A DNA stretch of 64,000 nt from Mermis nigrescens (Eukaryota > Nematoda > Enoplea > Mermithida > Mermithidae): contig JAVLUZ010000848.1 of assembly GCA_036768485.1 (NCBI GenBank), positions 434,001 through 498,000 on the forward strand. Reading direction: 5' to 3'. This document shows, piece after piece, positions 23,417 through 35,689 of the stretch (positions are counted from its first letter, which is position 1; each line of letters opens with the position of its first letter). The notes beneath the pieces were generated by a model. It saw only the letters and a list, made by a program, of their open reading frames with translations, was not told where the DNA came from and did not search any database. Position numbers and translations under genes: made by a program.

Positions 23417-24743
23417 CTGGTGCGGGCAGTGGACGTTGCACACGGATGTAGGCCTTGGTCATGACCCTTCAAGATGTACTTGAATGCATAATCCACGCAC
23501 ATCTGGGAGCCAATGTATTCAAGGTTGCAATGCGTTTCGTACATCAACATCAGCATTGCATTGTAAGGTACCACCCGGCTATTGTCTATCAAGGCTTTAG
23601 CACCCGTCTTGCCAATGGGCTTCAGAAATGTACTGCCATGCTTCTCCGTCTGTTGGTCACCTTCCTTAGCTGGGGGCCTTTGAGTGTACATGGGGTATGA
23701 GTCCCCATCAATCACTGTTGTCTGTGAAAATGGCTTGGGGAAATGCTTAGTACATTGCCCATCCACCACACAAGGTGAATTCTGATTGCAGTCTTGCAAA
23801 TTGAGCTTAGTCACCAAGTGGTGCAGCTTACGGGTCTGCTCAGCCTGAATGGACGGGTCGTTGGCACTGGGCAAGTCTGGTATTTCAGCACTCACGTATT
23901 CATCAATGAATGATGCAGACCGCTCATCCACATTTGGCGCCAAGACAATGAGCATGTGGACGTGAGGCATCCCACGCTTCTGGTGCTCAACGGAATAAAT
24001 GACTGCAGCCGTCTTGCCTAGCACTTCCCGTTCTACAATATCCTTCATTAGCTCATTTAGTTTATCATTAAACACACGACAAACGATATCTGGACGGTGC
24101 GTGTACAACTGACCCTCGAGTAGACAATCCTGAATCTCGGGCCACTGAGGGTTGCCAGTGGAGGTCAGAAACCACGTTGGGTTGCCAAAGTGTCGGCAGA
24201 TGGCTTTGGCATCGGCATAGGCTTGCTGCATGTATCGTCGTGATCCTTTCCACGTCACGGGGGCAAAATAAACCTTACCGAGCGTTTTGCCTTCATTCAG
24301 GCCCTTTTCCAGACCTCTGATTAACGCCTCAGGCAGCACAGACCGCAGATTCTCTTGAACACGTTTGCCAAATTGCATCTCATGACGTTCAATTTTGTTG
24401 CAGGTGGTGATTGTAAATAATTCGGCCAGAGATTGTTTGTTCCATAACCAATGGTAATTGTAGCAATTGCCGCTCATCTGCATCAGGTAGCGGTAATACT
24501 GTCACGCAGACACATACTGACGCTGCTTGACTTCCTGGCTATCCTGATCTTGAAGTTCATCATTCGATGATGCAAAGTCATAACCCATCTGCAGATCATC
24601 GCCACCGGCTGGTGCCGACTTCCTAGAACGTTTTGTTGCAAGTGGTATGCCAAAGCGATACCCCTGCGTTCCATATGGAAAGAGGAGGGGGAAGCAAGCA
24701 GGGTCAACATTTGGATGGTAGTACGGAATCGTCACAGTGGCAC
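23417..24743 (-). pseudogene. Helitron Rep (HUH nuclease) exon
   Basis: Rep nicks and joins single-stranded DNA at Helitron ends. The exon begins after a CTGTTTCAAG acceptor with IPYYHPNVDPACFPLLFPYG, the usual start of the Helitron-like N domain. One TGA (24504-24502) interrupts it at a place where Arg is expected in the (R)xYYxYLMQ motif. The remaining 361-codon frame (24483 down) is open and holds HVH at residues 174-176 (the metal-binding HUH motif, in KRGMPHVHMLIVL) and two tyrosines, 332 and 336, in DYAFKYILKG, matching the Y2 arrangement of Helitron Reps. The exon ends at donor GTACTT (23416). Apart from the single nonsense codon the catalytic core looks intact. Confidence 0.95.
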
Positions 24744-25290
24744 CTTGAAACAGAGATATTGAATTATTGCATACTTAGTCAAAAATTTTGAATATAAAAG
24801 ATTCATTAATAAACAAATTGTGCAAGTTACTGACTATGGACATCTTGAATAAGAGCAGCGGGTGATGAAAGGAGATGCAGGTAAACTAAGCCCAACTTTA
24901 TTGAAAATAGAGTCAATCTGTATTGTAGTACCTAGAGTGAGCAAAATTTGAATTTGATTGAATGTCATAAAGTATGGACTGCTTTGAAAGTCATTCATGA
25001 AAAGTGAATGTAATAAAAAACGAATGTGTATTTGTTCTTGTAGGAGGGTAAGAAGGGTTTGATACAGATTGACAATCAATAGATCAATGTTGCAGTAGAA
25101 CAGGAACCTCTAAACTCCTTTTGAATTAATCTGAGGCAGAAAATAATGTAAAGAGAAGCCTAAATAGATACATTTTGTAAGGTTAGATACAGCTATATAT
25201 GTTGAAATGCCTACATTCAAAATTTGGCAAAAAGACAGGTCCTCCGTTCTTGTACAGCACATATGTAAACAACGTAGAGTGATTACTCAC

Positions 25291-26131
25291 CCTGTCGTCC
25301 AGTCAAGGTCAGTCCTCCATCGACTTTGGGCGGCTCACCATCTCGACTGATCCATACCAATGCAACTTGATTTGCAGTAGGCAATTCAGTTCGACGGACA
25401 TGAATGTTGACATCATACACGCCACACTTCTGGGCCTCTTGATTTGAAAGAAGCATGAGGCGAAACTGTGGAATTTCTATACCATTTGCAATGCACTCCT
25501 GACGTTTCATCCTGTGCAGCGTAGCAGCCCATAAATACGTCTTTGCCAATTCATTGTGTTGTCGCATCATACAATCCAATACCTTGAGGACCCTCTCCTT
25601 CAGCTTGGCATCTGCACCACTGGTACCTTGGTGGCAATCATCCGTTGGTTCCAAAGCGTACTGTTGCGCAAAACATGGCCTACGGTTATCCGGCGCAAAC
25701 AGGTCACTGAGCTCATAACTCGTTTCTCCATTCAAGATACACACAGGAATGCCATGGAGAGGAGCTGGTTGGGACACAGTGTGCACTGATCCAAAGGCAA
25801 ACTCTGTGTTGTACCGTCGACTGTTTTTGAGAAAGTCTTTGGCCATAGCCATGTTCGGGTCACACAGCATGGACAAATCTGCGGGCACATTCTGCAAAAG
25901 ATTGAATTCAACCACTAAGTCCACCTTGCCCTTCAAGCAACACTTTGATGCTTTTCCAGTCATTTCATTTGGCAACAGTAATGCGCCACAGTGCAGACAC
26001 TTATGCGTAAACGTACCACTTTGGTAGCACTCAATCTGGTGGTTGACCAATCGACTACCACAGTTTTTGCCCAGATGGTATTTGTGGCAGACAGACCGCG
26101 TCTTCCACATCTTTGACATGGGCGCAATCAC
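25291..26131 (-). CDS. Helitron N-terminal Cys/His-rich region
   Basis: An open frame on the minus strand with the Cys/His series typical of the region before Helitron Rep: CHKYHLGKNC, then HKCLHCGALL and SKCCLKGKV, followed by LLQNVP, FLKNSRRYNTEFAFGS and LYAPD-like LFAPDNRRPC. The zinc-finger-like part probably binds nucleic acid. It ends at donor GGTGAGT (GT at 25290-25289), leaving one base that completes a codon with the Rep exon at 24743. The upstream boundary is not an ATG: position 26131 is GTG, and the same frame stays open further upstream while overlapping the protease frame, so the true start may be a splice or a lost fusion. Confidence 0.88.
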
Positions 26132-27065
26132 GACTGGAGGCGGGGGATTGGATCTCTGACAATGATGCGGGGTGGTTGACTGGGCGGTGGGATAGTCAGG
26201 TCAACTTCCAGTATGCCTCGATCCTGAAATCCTGGGTCAATGACAGAATCAAAAATGCTACATAAAACAGCAATTACATCCCGTTTATAGGCCTGTATAT
26301 TCAAGCCAGGCTTCTTAACATTGTCAATAAAATGTCGCACGATACTCGTTTCAGCATACAGACAAAGGTATAATCCACAACTTACCTTGTCATTCGCACT
26401 CTGCACATTGTAAAAGAGGGAGTGTCGGGTGCGAATAGGGATGTTGTCATGACGAAGTTCATCTGGTAGCGTAGCAACAGCCTGCTGAATTAGTTGTCGG
26501 GCTCGATCCGTTGGGTCATGGCCATATGGGTCAAAGAAGATGACGACGTGATTACTCACGTCGTACACTCCCAGCACCCAATGGCCAACACCCATCTCGC
26601 TTTCCAACTCGCGCACAGAGTAAAACGGGCGACCAAGTAGCAAAATTGGTATAAATACGAAACGGACGCGTGACATATCTGTACCTAGGGGATTCCGCAT
26701 AAAGTTTTTAGTCTCAATCTGATCTAGAGAGTGCCGATTGGTGGCAGAGTACTGAAACCCACTAAAGCCTGCATCAATCGCGATCGTGGGTAACAAATTA
26801 TCAATTGTACATACATGCGCCAGATACGCGCTCAATGTAAAATTACACATGCAAGCATTGACGCGACTAAAGTCCCTAACACTAGCTTCCTGCACAGCAG
26901 TATGATTAATGATCCATTGCGCTATGCCTTGCCGCTGACTATTGGTCAGAACAGCTGGCAATTCAAAATTCGCAACATGGAGCAAATGTGGGGATGGCAT
27001 TAGTTCCTGGCTGCAATTGACACTTCCAATAGGGTCATCCAGTGGAAGTGGCACTTGCCCCAGGC
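26128..27065 (-). CDS. C48/ULP1-like cysteine protease of the Helitron
   Basis: Runs from an acceptor at 27066 (TCATGTGCAG) to TGA at 26130-26128; first residue of the open part is not an ATG. Counting from the GTG at 27054, the catalytic series of ULP1/adenain-type proteases is present: His158 in GVGHWVLGVY, Asp175 in IFFDPYG, Gln218 in YNVQSANDK and Cys226 in SCGLYLCLY. The family cleaves SUMO/ubiquitin-like proteins or viral polyproteins; here a role in processing the transposase or in host SUMO pathways is only inference. Unlike Rep and helicase, the frame has no internal stop over about 310 codons. It ends within 4 bp of the Cys/His region but in a different frame. Confidence 0.85.
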
Positions 27066-27119
27066 CTGCACATGATTAGTAGTAAGTACTTTCTCATGCT
27101 GCATCTTACATGGACTTAC

Positions 27120-27388
27120 CTGGTCAGCACTTTTTTGCCTAGAAAAATTAGCCAATTTTGTCAAACTTCGTCTCCGCTTCTGAGTCATTATTAGTTTGGA
27201 CTGCTGGCCAGTTGCGGTCGGGCTTTGGAAGGTAGTAATCCCACTTGCCTGTACCTGATTGGTAACTGGCAGAGTCAAGATTGTTGTAACCGCCACCTTT
27301 TGTGCTGTAGCCGACCCTGGTGTCCGAATTGGCGGCCGTCGTTTGCGAGGCCGACCTCCTGCGTGTTTGGCAACAATTGGAACATTGC
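27120..27388 (-). CDS. AT-hook-like 5' exon of the Helitron
   Basis: Exon candidate between acceptor TTTCTTGTTTAG and consensus donor CAG/GTAAGT at 27119. In the frame open through the whole exon it starts with a basic AT-hook-like core GGRPRKRRPP (GRP flanked by Arg/Lys), then a Thr/Gln-rich stretch, and a second basic cluster QKRRRS. AT-hooks bind the minor groove of AT-rich DNA. The downstream intron would be only 54 bp (27119-27066). The phase of this frame does not match the protease frame, while the matching frame has a stop, so a mutation or an alternative splice must be assumed. Confidence 0.55.
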
Positions 27389-29700
27389 CTAAACAAGAAA
27401 AATGGGAGAAAAATGTTTTACGAGCAATATAGAATGGGCATGTGATTAAATGCATTATATTTGCCTAAAAAACCTAACTTTGAGACAATTATCATGGTCA
27501 TACGGTTTAAATTTGGTGATAAGGGGAAATTTGGGAGTAATCATGTACCTTCAGTGCATTGATGGAATTAATCCGTACAGAAGTGTCTGATTAAGGTCAT
27601 TTCTAATAAAAAGCTAACTTTAAGTGTAAGTTATGCATCCATCGAATTTGAATTTAATGTTTCGGCAGATTCTTCTAGCACAAACCATTTTTTTTGAGCT
27701 GAGCAAAGATATTTCATGATATCCAAACATGTTATGAGACCATCTTTGGACTTGTACTGATAATGTTGAGAGGACAAAAATTCGTAAAAAATGTCTGAAG
27801 TTCAGTACGATTTTTGTCACAAGGAGCTGTAATAAGTAATTGTGGGTTCGAGATATGTTTATAGGGGCAGAAATTGCAATGCCAAAGCAATAATGTTAAC
27901 AACTTGGCCACTTGATTATCTTCAGGGATGTAGCTTAGTGATGTATGCCCTGAGAGACAGAAAAAATAGATAAAAGAAATTACGAAAAGTTAAAGAATTC
28001 TGTTATTGCCCTTGGAAAATTGCTATTCTACCAATCATAGTACGGTAAAACAATTGTCTGTTCAAAGTGTGTCAAGAATCAAGCAAAGACAAAAAGTAAA
28101 AAAAGATGGAAAGTTGGCAATTATTAGTCGCACTTCGCAGCAACTGGAGTAATTAATCCTCCTTGATATTTTCTTAATGAATCATTTTGCCATTTCAATA
28201 GACAAAAATGAAATCCTTTAGGACTTTGTGACATTTTGAGACAATTTATAGGAATTTTATGCGCCAGACATTCAAAAAGTCGCTAAACTACACTAGCAAA
28301 CATCAAAATCACTGATGGGCCACAGTAAAATCGCAACTGAAGGATATTATTGTGCACAATAATTGGCATATAGAACATGTACAATGATTTACGGGGACCA
28401 ACTTGGCACATACACAAACGGATCTTGAACAAATAAAATCCTGGCACGAATTCACACCCTTAGAATTATATACCTGAAATGAGGTTCGTCTCAACTAACT
28501 TAGTTTTTATCATCACCCCCACAGAGAAATAATGAGGAGAAGATTTAGAAACCTGTAAAAGATACACAATATAGTATACTGTAAACCATGGTTTTTTTCT
28601 AAATGCAAAGATTCTTTCGAGAATTTTAAGACTTTTGGTAAAGGCAAAAATGGTAAAAGCATCTCAAAGTGCGGAAAAATTAAAGAAAAAACACCGCCAG
28701 TAGTTTAAGTCCAAATTTTAGGGAGCTTCGCGCCCGATATCTTGTTGATGTATAGTATTATCTTGAAATGACTAAGATGCGCGGAAAATTCAGCTCAACA
28801 TAGAGAGGAGTGCAATTTTTAAAATATTTTATTCAGTGTGGTGTGTAGGATTCATTGTATAGCTATACGTTTCGTCGTCTAGTTCATTCAAAAGGCTCAA
28901 ATTTCAGTGCTCCATGAGAAACATGAAATTCTTCCAGCGCTTTGTGCTGGATTAATCCTAATTTGTTTGTTTGTCTTGGAGTCCGCTGAAACCCGTTCAA
29001 CTTTGAAATTGATACGCCTAAGATGTAAAATTTTTTCGTGCTGGGGCCAAATTATTCATTAACTGTATTGATTTTCTGTGTAAAGCAGAATGATTATGTC
29101 CAAACGCACAAGATTAGAAATAATTATGTGACGAATTGGTGAGACTTGATTTAAAGGATAAATTTGCTGAATATCAAAATCAAATAGAGCAAAAGTTGAA
29201 ATTTGCAACTTTTTCTTCACCATTGTATACAGTTGTGGTCAAACGTGGCTTTATTTTCGCCAATGTGCGAATTGTTCTAGAGATATCTGCCCTCCAAAAC
29301 TTTGGCCCACGCTATCCCCCCCGCCCCGAAAAATAAAATCGTAGACATGCGACTGCAGATACAACAGGTGGTTGTAACCGAAAAACACTGGGCCTAACAC
29401 AAAAAAGATGTAGGACACAATTGAGCATGATTACCTGAAAGCTTGTCCATCAAATGTGATCGAATATTTGATCAAGCTTTTCCAATTGAATCGTGATATG
29501 AAAAATAAGTAATAGAAATTAATTATCAAATATATGAATAGAGTTAAAAAGTAAATCCTCACCTTATCCTAAAAAATTAATTCACATTCATCAGAAATCA
29601 AGAAAATGTCATATACGTATGGAGTTGACAATGAATCAGCTGAGGAGTATTTCCACAAATAGTCACACCCAGAGATGAGGAGGGGAAATTCAGAGATATC
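27389..29700. other. No gene; eroded repeats
   Basis: Upstream of the Helitron coding part; its 5' terminus should lie here but was not identified. Contains the family B relic at 27690-28470 and scattered palindrome remnants such as GAGCTTCGCGCCCG near 28724. No protein family was recognised. Confidence 0.5.
27690..28470. mobile_element. Decayed relative of family B
   Basis: Follows the internal order of the element at 10171-11128 with heavy divergence: GAGACCATCTTTGGACTTGTAC, GACAAAAATTCGTAAAAAATG, TAGTCGCACTTCGCAGC, AAGTCGCTAAACTACAC, and a tail ACAAACGGATCTTGAACAAA. The termini are lost. Confidence 0.55.
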
Positions 29701-32700
29701 AAATCAAATGTCCGGGTATGCTATAACTATTGAGCAAGATAATGTTTCAGTGACGAAAAAATCGGTTCTTGAAGCTATCCTAAAATCGCCAAACGAAAAT
29801 ATTCGCCATAAATGACAAAGAATAATAAACTTAGATGTTTAAAATTCACCATGTAGCTTTAAAAACTTTCATCTCCCCCTCCTAAGTTATTCCAAGCATT
29901 TGGCAAAGTATTATTATGTTTGAAACACAAAACGAATTGGCTTTGGACAATTGCTGAAGATTGCCAGATTTAAATATTACTTTCGATTGGAAATAACGGC
30001 CAATTTATGAACTTAACCATGCTCAAGTACGCTCATAAACCCTTGCAACCCCCTGGGATTTATTGAATACACTGCACAAACAGTACAGAATCTAGTAATG
30101 ATGAAAAATGTTGGATTCTGACACTTACAGAAGATCGCCAGAATTAATTCATCGCCGATATGGCAAATAACGTTAAATTTAGATACAGATACTTTAAGAT
30201 ATACGTTGAAAAACCTTCCCTACCTCCTTGAAATGAATTGAAAACACCGGACGAACTATAAGGAATCTTTAAAAGATCAAACATTCTGGAACCGAACACT
30301 TGGAGGAGATCCTTAGCCTACATTAATCGCCATGAATGGCAAATGATGGCAAATTTATAAGCTTAAAGTTCGTCATGTACCTTTAAAAACCTTCACGATC
30401 TCTAAAATTGATTGAAAACAGTGCACAAAGTCAAAAGAATCTTGTAATGATGAAAAATGTACATTTACACAGGATCGCCAGAAGTAGTTAATATCCAGTA
30501 TGGAAAAAACGCGAAATTTTTAAACTTCATCTCCGACGCGTACATTTGAAAACCAATGCTACTCCCGAAATGAATATAAAACACAGCACGAACTATGACA
30601 AATCATGAATAATAATAAATTACGGAATCGGACACGTTCAGGAGATCGCCAGAGCAAATTCGCCATGAATGGCACGAATTAATCGGTCGTGCAGTGATTG
30701 AAATTAATTTCGGTGAGGAAGGTTCTAACACTTTCAGAAGGTCGGCAAACATAATTATTCGCGTTTTATGGTAACAATGGCAAATTTAGAAATTGATACT
30801 TTTTAATGTATCATTAGAAAACTTCAGCACCCCCGAAATTTACTAAAAACAGTCCACGAAGTTAGAAAAGATGACTTAATGGCGAATGAAATAGTTTTCG
30901 AACACTTTTAGAAGATCCCAAAACCGAAATATACGTCATTGATGGCAAATAAGAGAGAATTTATAGATCATAGCTTGGCCAAAGAGCATTAGAAACCTTC
31001 CTCTCCCCGGAATGTAATCAAAACAGGCAACAAAGGATAATTAATGATACAATGGCGAAAATATCAGATTTCGAACACTTTCTTAAGATCGTCAAACATA
31101 ATTATTCGCGTTTTATGGTAAACAATGCCAAATTTAGAAATTGAAACTATTTTATGTACCTTTAGAGAACTTCAGCTCCCCCGAAATGGACGAAAAACAG
31201 TCCACGAAGTGCAAATAATGATTTAATGGCGAAGAAAATAGTTTTCGAGCACTTTCGGAAGATCGCAGCACATAAATAATCGCCATTGAAGGCAGATAAC
31301 TGAAAATTTAAAAATTGAAACTTTGACGAACAGCTGTATAAAACCTTCCCCCCGCACGGAAATTCAATGAAAACAGGCCACAAAGGATAATTCATGATAC
31401 AATGGCGAAAAAATTTGTTTTCGAACACTTGCAGAAGATCGTCAAAGCTAATTATTCACGTTTTATGGTAAACAATGCCAAATTTAGTAATTGAAACTTT
31501 TTTATGAATCTTTAGAGAACTTCAGCTCCCCCGAAATGGACGAAAAAGAGTCCACGAAGTGCAAATAATGATTTAATGGCGAAGAAAATAGTTTTCGAGC
31601 ACTTTCGAGAAGATCGCAGCACATAAATAATCGCCATTGAAGGCAGATGACTGAAAATTTAAAAATTGAAACTTTGACGAACAGCTGTATAAAACCTTCC
31701 CCCCGCCCGGAAATTCAATGAAAACAGGCCACAAAGGATAATTCATGATACAATGGCGAAAAAATTTGTTTTCGAACACTTGCAGAAGATCGTCAAAGCT
31801 AATTATTCAAGTTTTATGGTAAACAATGCCAAATTTAGTAATTGAAACTTTTTTATGTACCTCTAGAAAACTTCAGCAGCCCCTAGAATGGACTAAAAAC
31901 AGTCCACTAACCGGAAAGAGTTATTTAATGGCGAAGAAAATAGTTTTCGAGCACTTTCGTAAGATCGTCAAACATAATTATTCGCGTTTTATGGTAAGCA
32001 ATGCCAAATTTAGTAATTGAAACTTTTTTATGTACCTTTAGAGAACTTCAGCTCCCCCCGAAATGGACGAAAAACAGTCCACGAAGTGCAAATAATGATT
32101 TAATGGCGAAGAAAATAGTTTTCGAGCACTTTCGGAAGATCGGAGCACGTAAATAATCGCCATTGAAGGCAGATAACTGGAAATTTAAAAATTGAAACTT
32201 TGACGAACAGCTGTATAAAACCTTCCCCCCGCCCGGAAATTCAATGAAAACAGGCCACAAAGGATAATTCATGATACAATGGAGAAAAAATTCGTTTTCG
32301 AACACTTTCAGAAGATCGTCAAACATAATTATTCGCGTTTTATGGTAAACAATGCCAAATTTAGAAATTGAAACTTTTTTATGTACCTTTAGAGAACTTC
32401 AGCTCCCCCGAAATGGACGAAAAACAGTCCACGAAGTGCAAATAATGATTTAATGGCGAAGAAAATAGTTTTCGAGCACTTTCGGAAGATCGCAGCACAT
32501 AAATAATCGCCATTGAAGGCAGATAACTGAAAATTTTAAAATTGAAACTTTGACGAACAGTTGTATAAAACCTTCCCCCCCCCCCGCCCGGAAATTCAAT
32601 GAAAACAGGCCACAAAGGATAATTCATGATACAATGGCGAAAAAATATGTTTTCGAACACTTGCAGAAGATCGTCAAAGCTAATTATTCGCGTTTTATGG

Positions 32701-34300
32701 TAAACAATGCCAAATTTAGAAATTGAAACTTTTTTATGTACCTTTAGAGAACTTCAGCTCCCCCGAAATGGACGAAAAAGAGTCCACGAAGTGCAAATAA
32801 TGATTTAATGGCGAAGAAAATAGTTTTCGAGCACTTTCGGAAGATCGCAGCACATAAATAATCGCCATTGAAGGCAGATAACTGAAAATTTAAAAATTGA
32901 AACTTTGACGAACAGCTGTATAAAACCTTCCCCCCCCCCCGCCCGGAAATTCAATGAAAACAGGCCACAAAGGATAATTCATGATACAATGGCGAAAAAA
33001 TTTGTTTTCGAACACTTGCAGAAGATCGTCAAAGCTAATTATTCGCGTTTTATGGTAAACAATGCCAAATTTAGAAATTGAAACTTTTTTATGTACCTTT
33101 AGAGAACTTCAGCTCCCCCGAAATGGACGAAAAACAGTCCACGAAGTGCAAATAATGATTTAATGGCGAAGAAAACAGTTTTCGAGCACTTTTGCAAGAT
33201 CGCAGCACGTAAATAATCGCCATTGAAGGCAGATAACTGAAAATTTTAAAATTGAAACTTTGACGAACAGTTGTATAAAACCTTCCCCCCCGCCCGGAAA
33301 TTCAATCAAAACAGGCCACAAAGGACAGTTCATGATACAATGGCGAAAAAATTCGTTTTCGAACACTTTCAGAAGATCGTCAAACATAATTATTCGCGTT
33401 TTATGGTAAACAATGCCAAATTTAGTCATTGAAACTTTTTTATGTACCTTCAGAAAACTTCAGATCCCCCGAAATGGACGAAAAACAGTCCACGAAGTGC
33501 AAATAATGATTTAATGGCGAAGAAAACAGTTTTCGAGCACTTTCGGAAGATCGCAGCACATAAATAATCGCCATTGAGAGGCAGATAACTGAAAATTTAA
33601 AAATTGAAACTTTGACGAACAGCTGTATAAAACCTTCCCCCCCCCGCCCGGAAATTCAATGAAAACAGGCCACAAAGGATAATTCATGATACAATGGCGA
33701 AAAAATTTGTTTTCGAACACTTGCAGAAGATCGTCAAAGCTAATTATTCGCGTTTTATGGTAAACAATGCCAGATTTAGTAATTGAAACTTTTTTGTGTA
33801 CCTTTAGAAAAGTTCAGCTCCCCCGAAATGGACGAAAAACAGTCCACGAAGTGCAAATAATGATTTATTGGCGAAGAAAACAGTTTTCGAGCACTTTTGC
33901 AAGATCGCAGCACGTAAATAATCGCCATTGAAGGCAGATAACTGAAAATTTTAAAATTGAAACTTTGACGAACAGTTGTATAAAACCTTCCCCCCCCCCG
34001 CCCGGAAATTCAATCAAAACAGGCCACAAAGGATAGTTCATGATACAATGGCGAGAAAATTCGTTTTCGAACACTGGTAGAAGATCGTCAAACATATTTA
34101 TTCGCATTTTATGGTAAAGAATGGGAAATGAAGAAATTGAAACTATTTTATGTACCTCGAGAAAAGTTCAGCAGCCCCCAAAATGGACCAAAAACAGTCC
34201 ACGAACTGGAAATAATTATGTAATGGCGAAAGGTTCGAACACTTTCAGAAGTTCGCGAAACTTGAGAATTCGCGATTAATTGCAAATAACGGCCTGTTTG
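29700..34300. repeat. ~175-bp satellite with dimeric higher-order units
   Basis: Monomers of about 175 bp share TTTCAGAAGATCGCCAAA, AATTATTCGCG, TTGAAACTTT and CTTCCCCNCC blocks. From about 31.1 to 34.1 kb two alternating monomer types form dimers: the phrase TTTTATGGTAAACAATGCCA recurs about every 350-356 bp (near 31106, 31461, 32336, 32690, 33045, 33396, 33750, 34106), with one single-monomer step near 31811-31986. Dimers are very similar to each other, while the flanking monomers at 29.7-31.0 kb are more diverged. Repeated minus-strand open frames (MFENKFFRHCIMNYPLWP...) are by-products of the array. Confidence 0.93.
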
Positions 34301-35390
34301 TAAAGTGATACTTCGCTTAAAAAATGTATGGACAAAAATTATGGATAACCAAGAAATTGTAACAGCTCAAAAAATACGAAACAGCGAATGTAACTTAATC
34401 ATGAATTTTCATGCCTCCCCATTACCTGCATCGAGTGCATCCATGCGGTAAAGTCCGTCCAAGGCACTATAGCCGTCAGTATTCAAGACAGGCTTTCTGC
34501 AATTGCGATTGACAGTACTAAGCACTTCAATAATTAAGTGATTCACGAAGGATATATAATATAGGACATAGAAGTCATTGAATAATTTTATCAACTTTTT
34601 CATATCAGTCTATGAAGATAACTAATAATTCCATCATTTTTGCAAACCCAAATTTTCAAAGTCCTCAAATCACTGGACAAAAAAAAGCCCAAAATTAGGA
34701 TAAAATCTCAAAATATACTATTCAATTCAATTCAGTGTACAATATGGTTCCGAGGCTTTGTAGCTCTATTCATTTAACCTTAGACCAAATATCTGCGACT
34801 GTGCATTTTATATCGACAGTGTGGGTACACATTGGTTTCATATATCTACATTTTCAGGAACGAAACACGATCTAGAGTCTGTTGCAGTAATCAGAGACTT
34901 TAATCAGGAAATGTGATCGGATTTTACAGTAACCACTTCTGTGTTATCTACTGTAGGTTGCTAGCTCTCGCTATAGATAGCGACGTAGTACAGAAGGCGA
35001 TATTCCATAATATTTAGCCGGAATTATATTCAATCATCTTTCAGCAGATCCATTAGCTTAAACATAAAATTTGCGCATTCAACTTATCCAAAGTTGACAC
35101 TTGAAACACAACAGACTAAGATAGTAAGTATAGTCTGTTTAATTAATGCGAGAGCTTTTTCAATAAATGTTTACGGAGGCTACAGGAACCCTCTTTACTT
35201 ATTCACTGTAGATCGCTAGATCTCACTGTAGCTACGTAGCAAAGAAGGGTTTTTCAATTACATTTATTTGCGGCATAATTAATTCTCGTCTTCCAGTAGA
35301 TCAATCAACTTACAGATAAAATCGCACATTCAGCTTAGCATAAGTTGACATTTAAAAGACAATAGACTAAGATGCAAAGAAAGGCTGCGA
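34301..35390. repeat. AT-rich DNA with a ~245-bp tandem duplication
   Basis: A segment with GCTAGATCTCACTGTAGCTACGTAGCA, ATCAATCAACTTACAGATAAAAT, AAGTTGACATTTAAAAGACAA and AGACTAAGAT around 35207-35370 repeats a diverged version at about 34960-35125. No gene recognised. Confidence 0.6.
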
Positions 35391-35396
35391 ACTTCC

Positions 35397-35467
35397 GTAT
35401 AGCTCAGTGGTAGAACCTCCGCTTGTCGTCAAAGCAATCCGGGTTTGATTCCAGGCAACAGCTTCTT
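35397..35467 (+). other. tRNA-like sequence (SINE head or tRNA relic)
   Basis: Has an A-box-like TAGCTCAGTGGTAGA and a B-box-like GGTTTGATTCC at the spacing of an RNA polymerase III internal promoter, and a T-arm (CCGGG/CCAGG with one mismatch). The acceptor ends pair poorly, so this is not a functional tRNA. A degraded second version (CAGCTCAGTGGCTAAACCTC) follows at about 35697, and the DNA after each is homologous, so the unit is tandemly repeated. Confidence 0.55.
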
Positions 35468-35689
35468 ATTAAGCGCCCTTACTGTAGTATGTCTTACTGC
35501 GGATTAAATGCCTAAATTAAATTTATATGGACGGATTAGTGCATTGAAAATGGAAGAATTCTAGACACTCGCCCTCTCTGAGCTGATTTGCCCAATTACA
35601 GTAAATCTTCTTGTTCCGTTTACTGTAGCAATTAAAAAATTGACTAAAAAGTTCGGAAATAAATAAAACAAACTATAGTGTCGCAAACT

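Larger units (their letters stand above)
19945..27388 (-). mobile_element. Autonomous-type Helitron, decayed
   Basis: The recognisable coding part of a rolling-circle transposon on the minus strand. In transcription order it holds an AT-hook exon, a ULP1-like protease, a Cys/His-rich region, the HUH Rep nuclease and a PIF1-family helicase. Introns 24744-25290, 23058-23416 and 21070-21802 have GT/AG ends, and their phases are compatible as I read them. Nonsense codons and frameshifts in Rep and especially in the helicase show that this copy no longer makes a full transposase. The true ends (5' TC, 3' hairpin plus CTRR) were not located; the element must extend beyond 27388 and past 19945. Confidence 0.93.

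Noticed and set aside
31162..34107. Repeated minus-strand frames beginning MFENKFFRHC
   Set aside because: They recur once per satellite dimer, break at different points in each unit and overlap noncoding monomers; the repetition comes from DNA copying.
35397..35467. Functional tRNA gene
   Set aside because: Acceptor stem pairing fails and the T stem has a mismatch; treated as tRNA-derived repeat.
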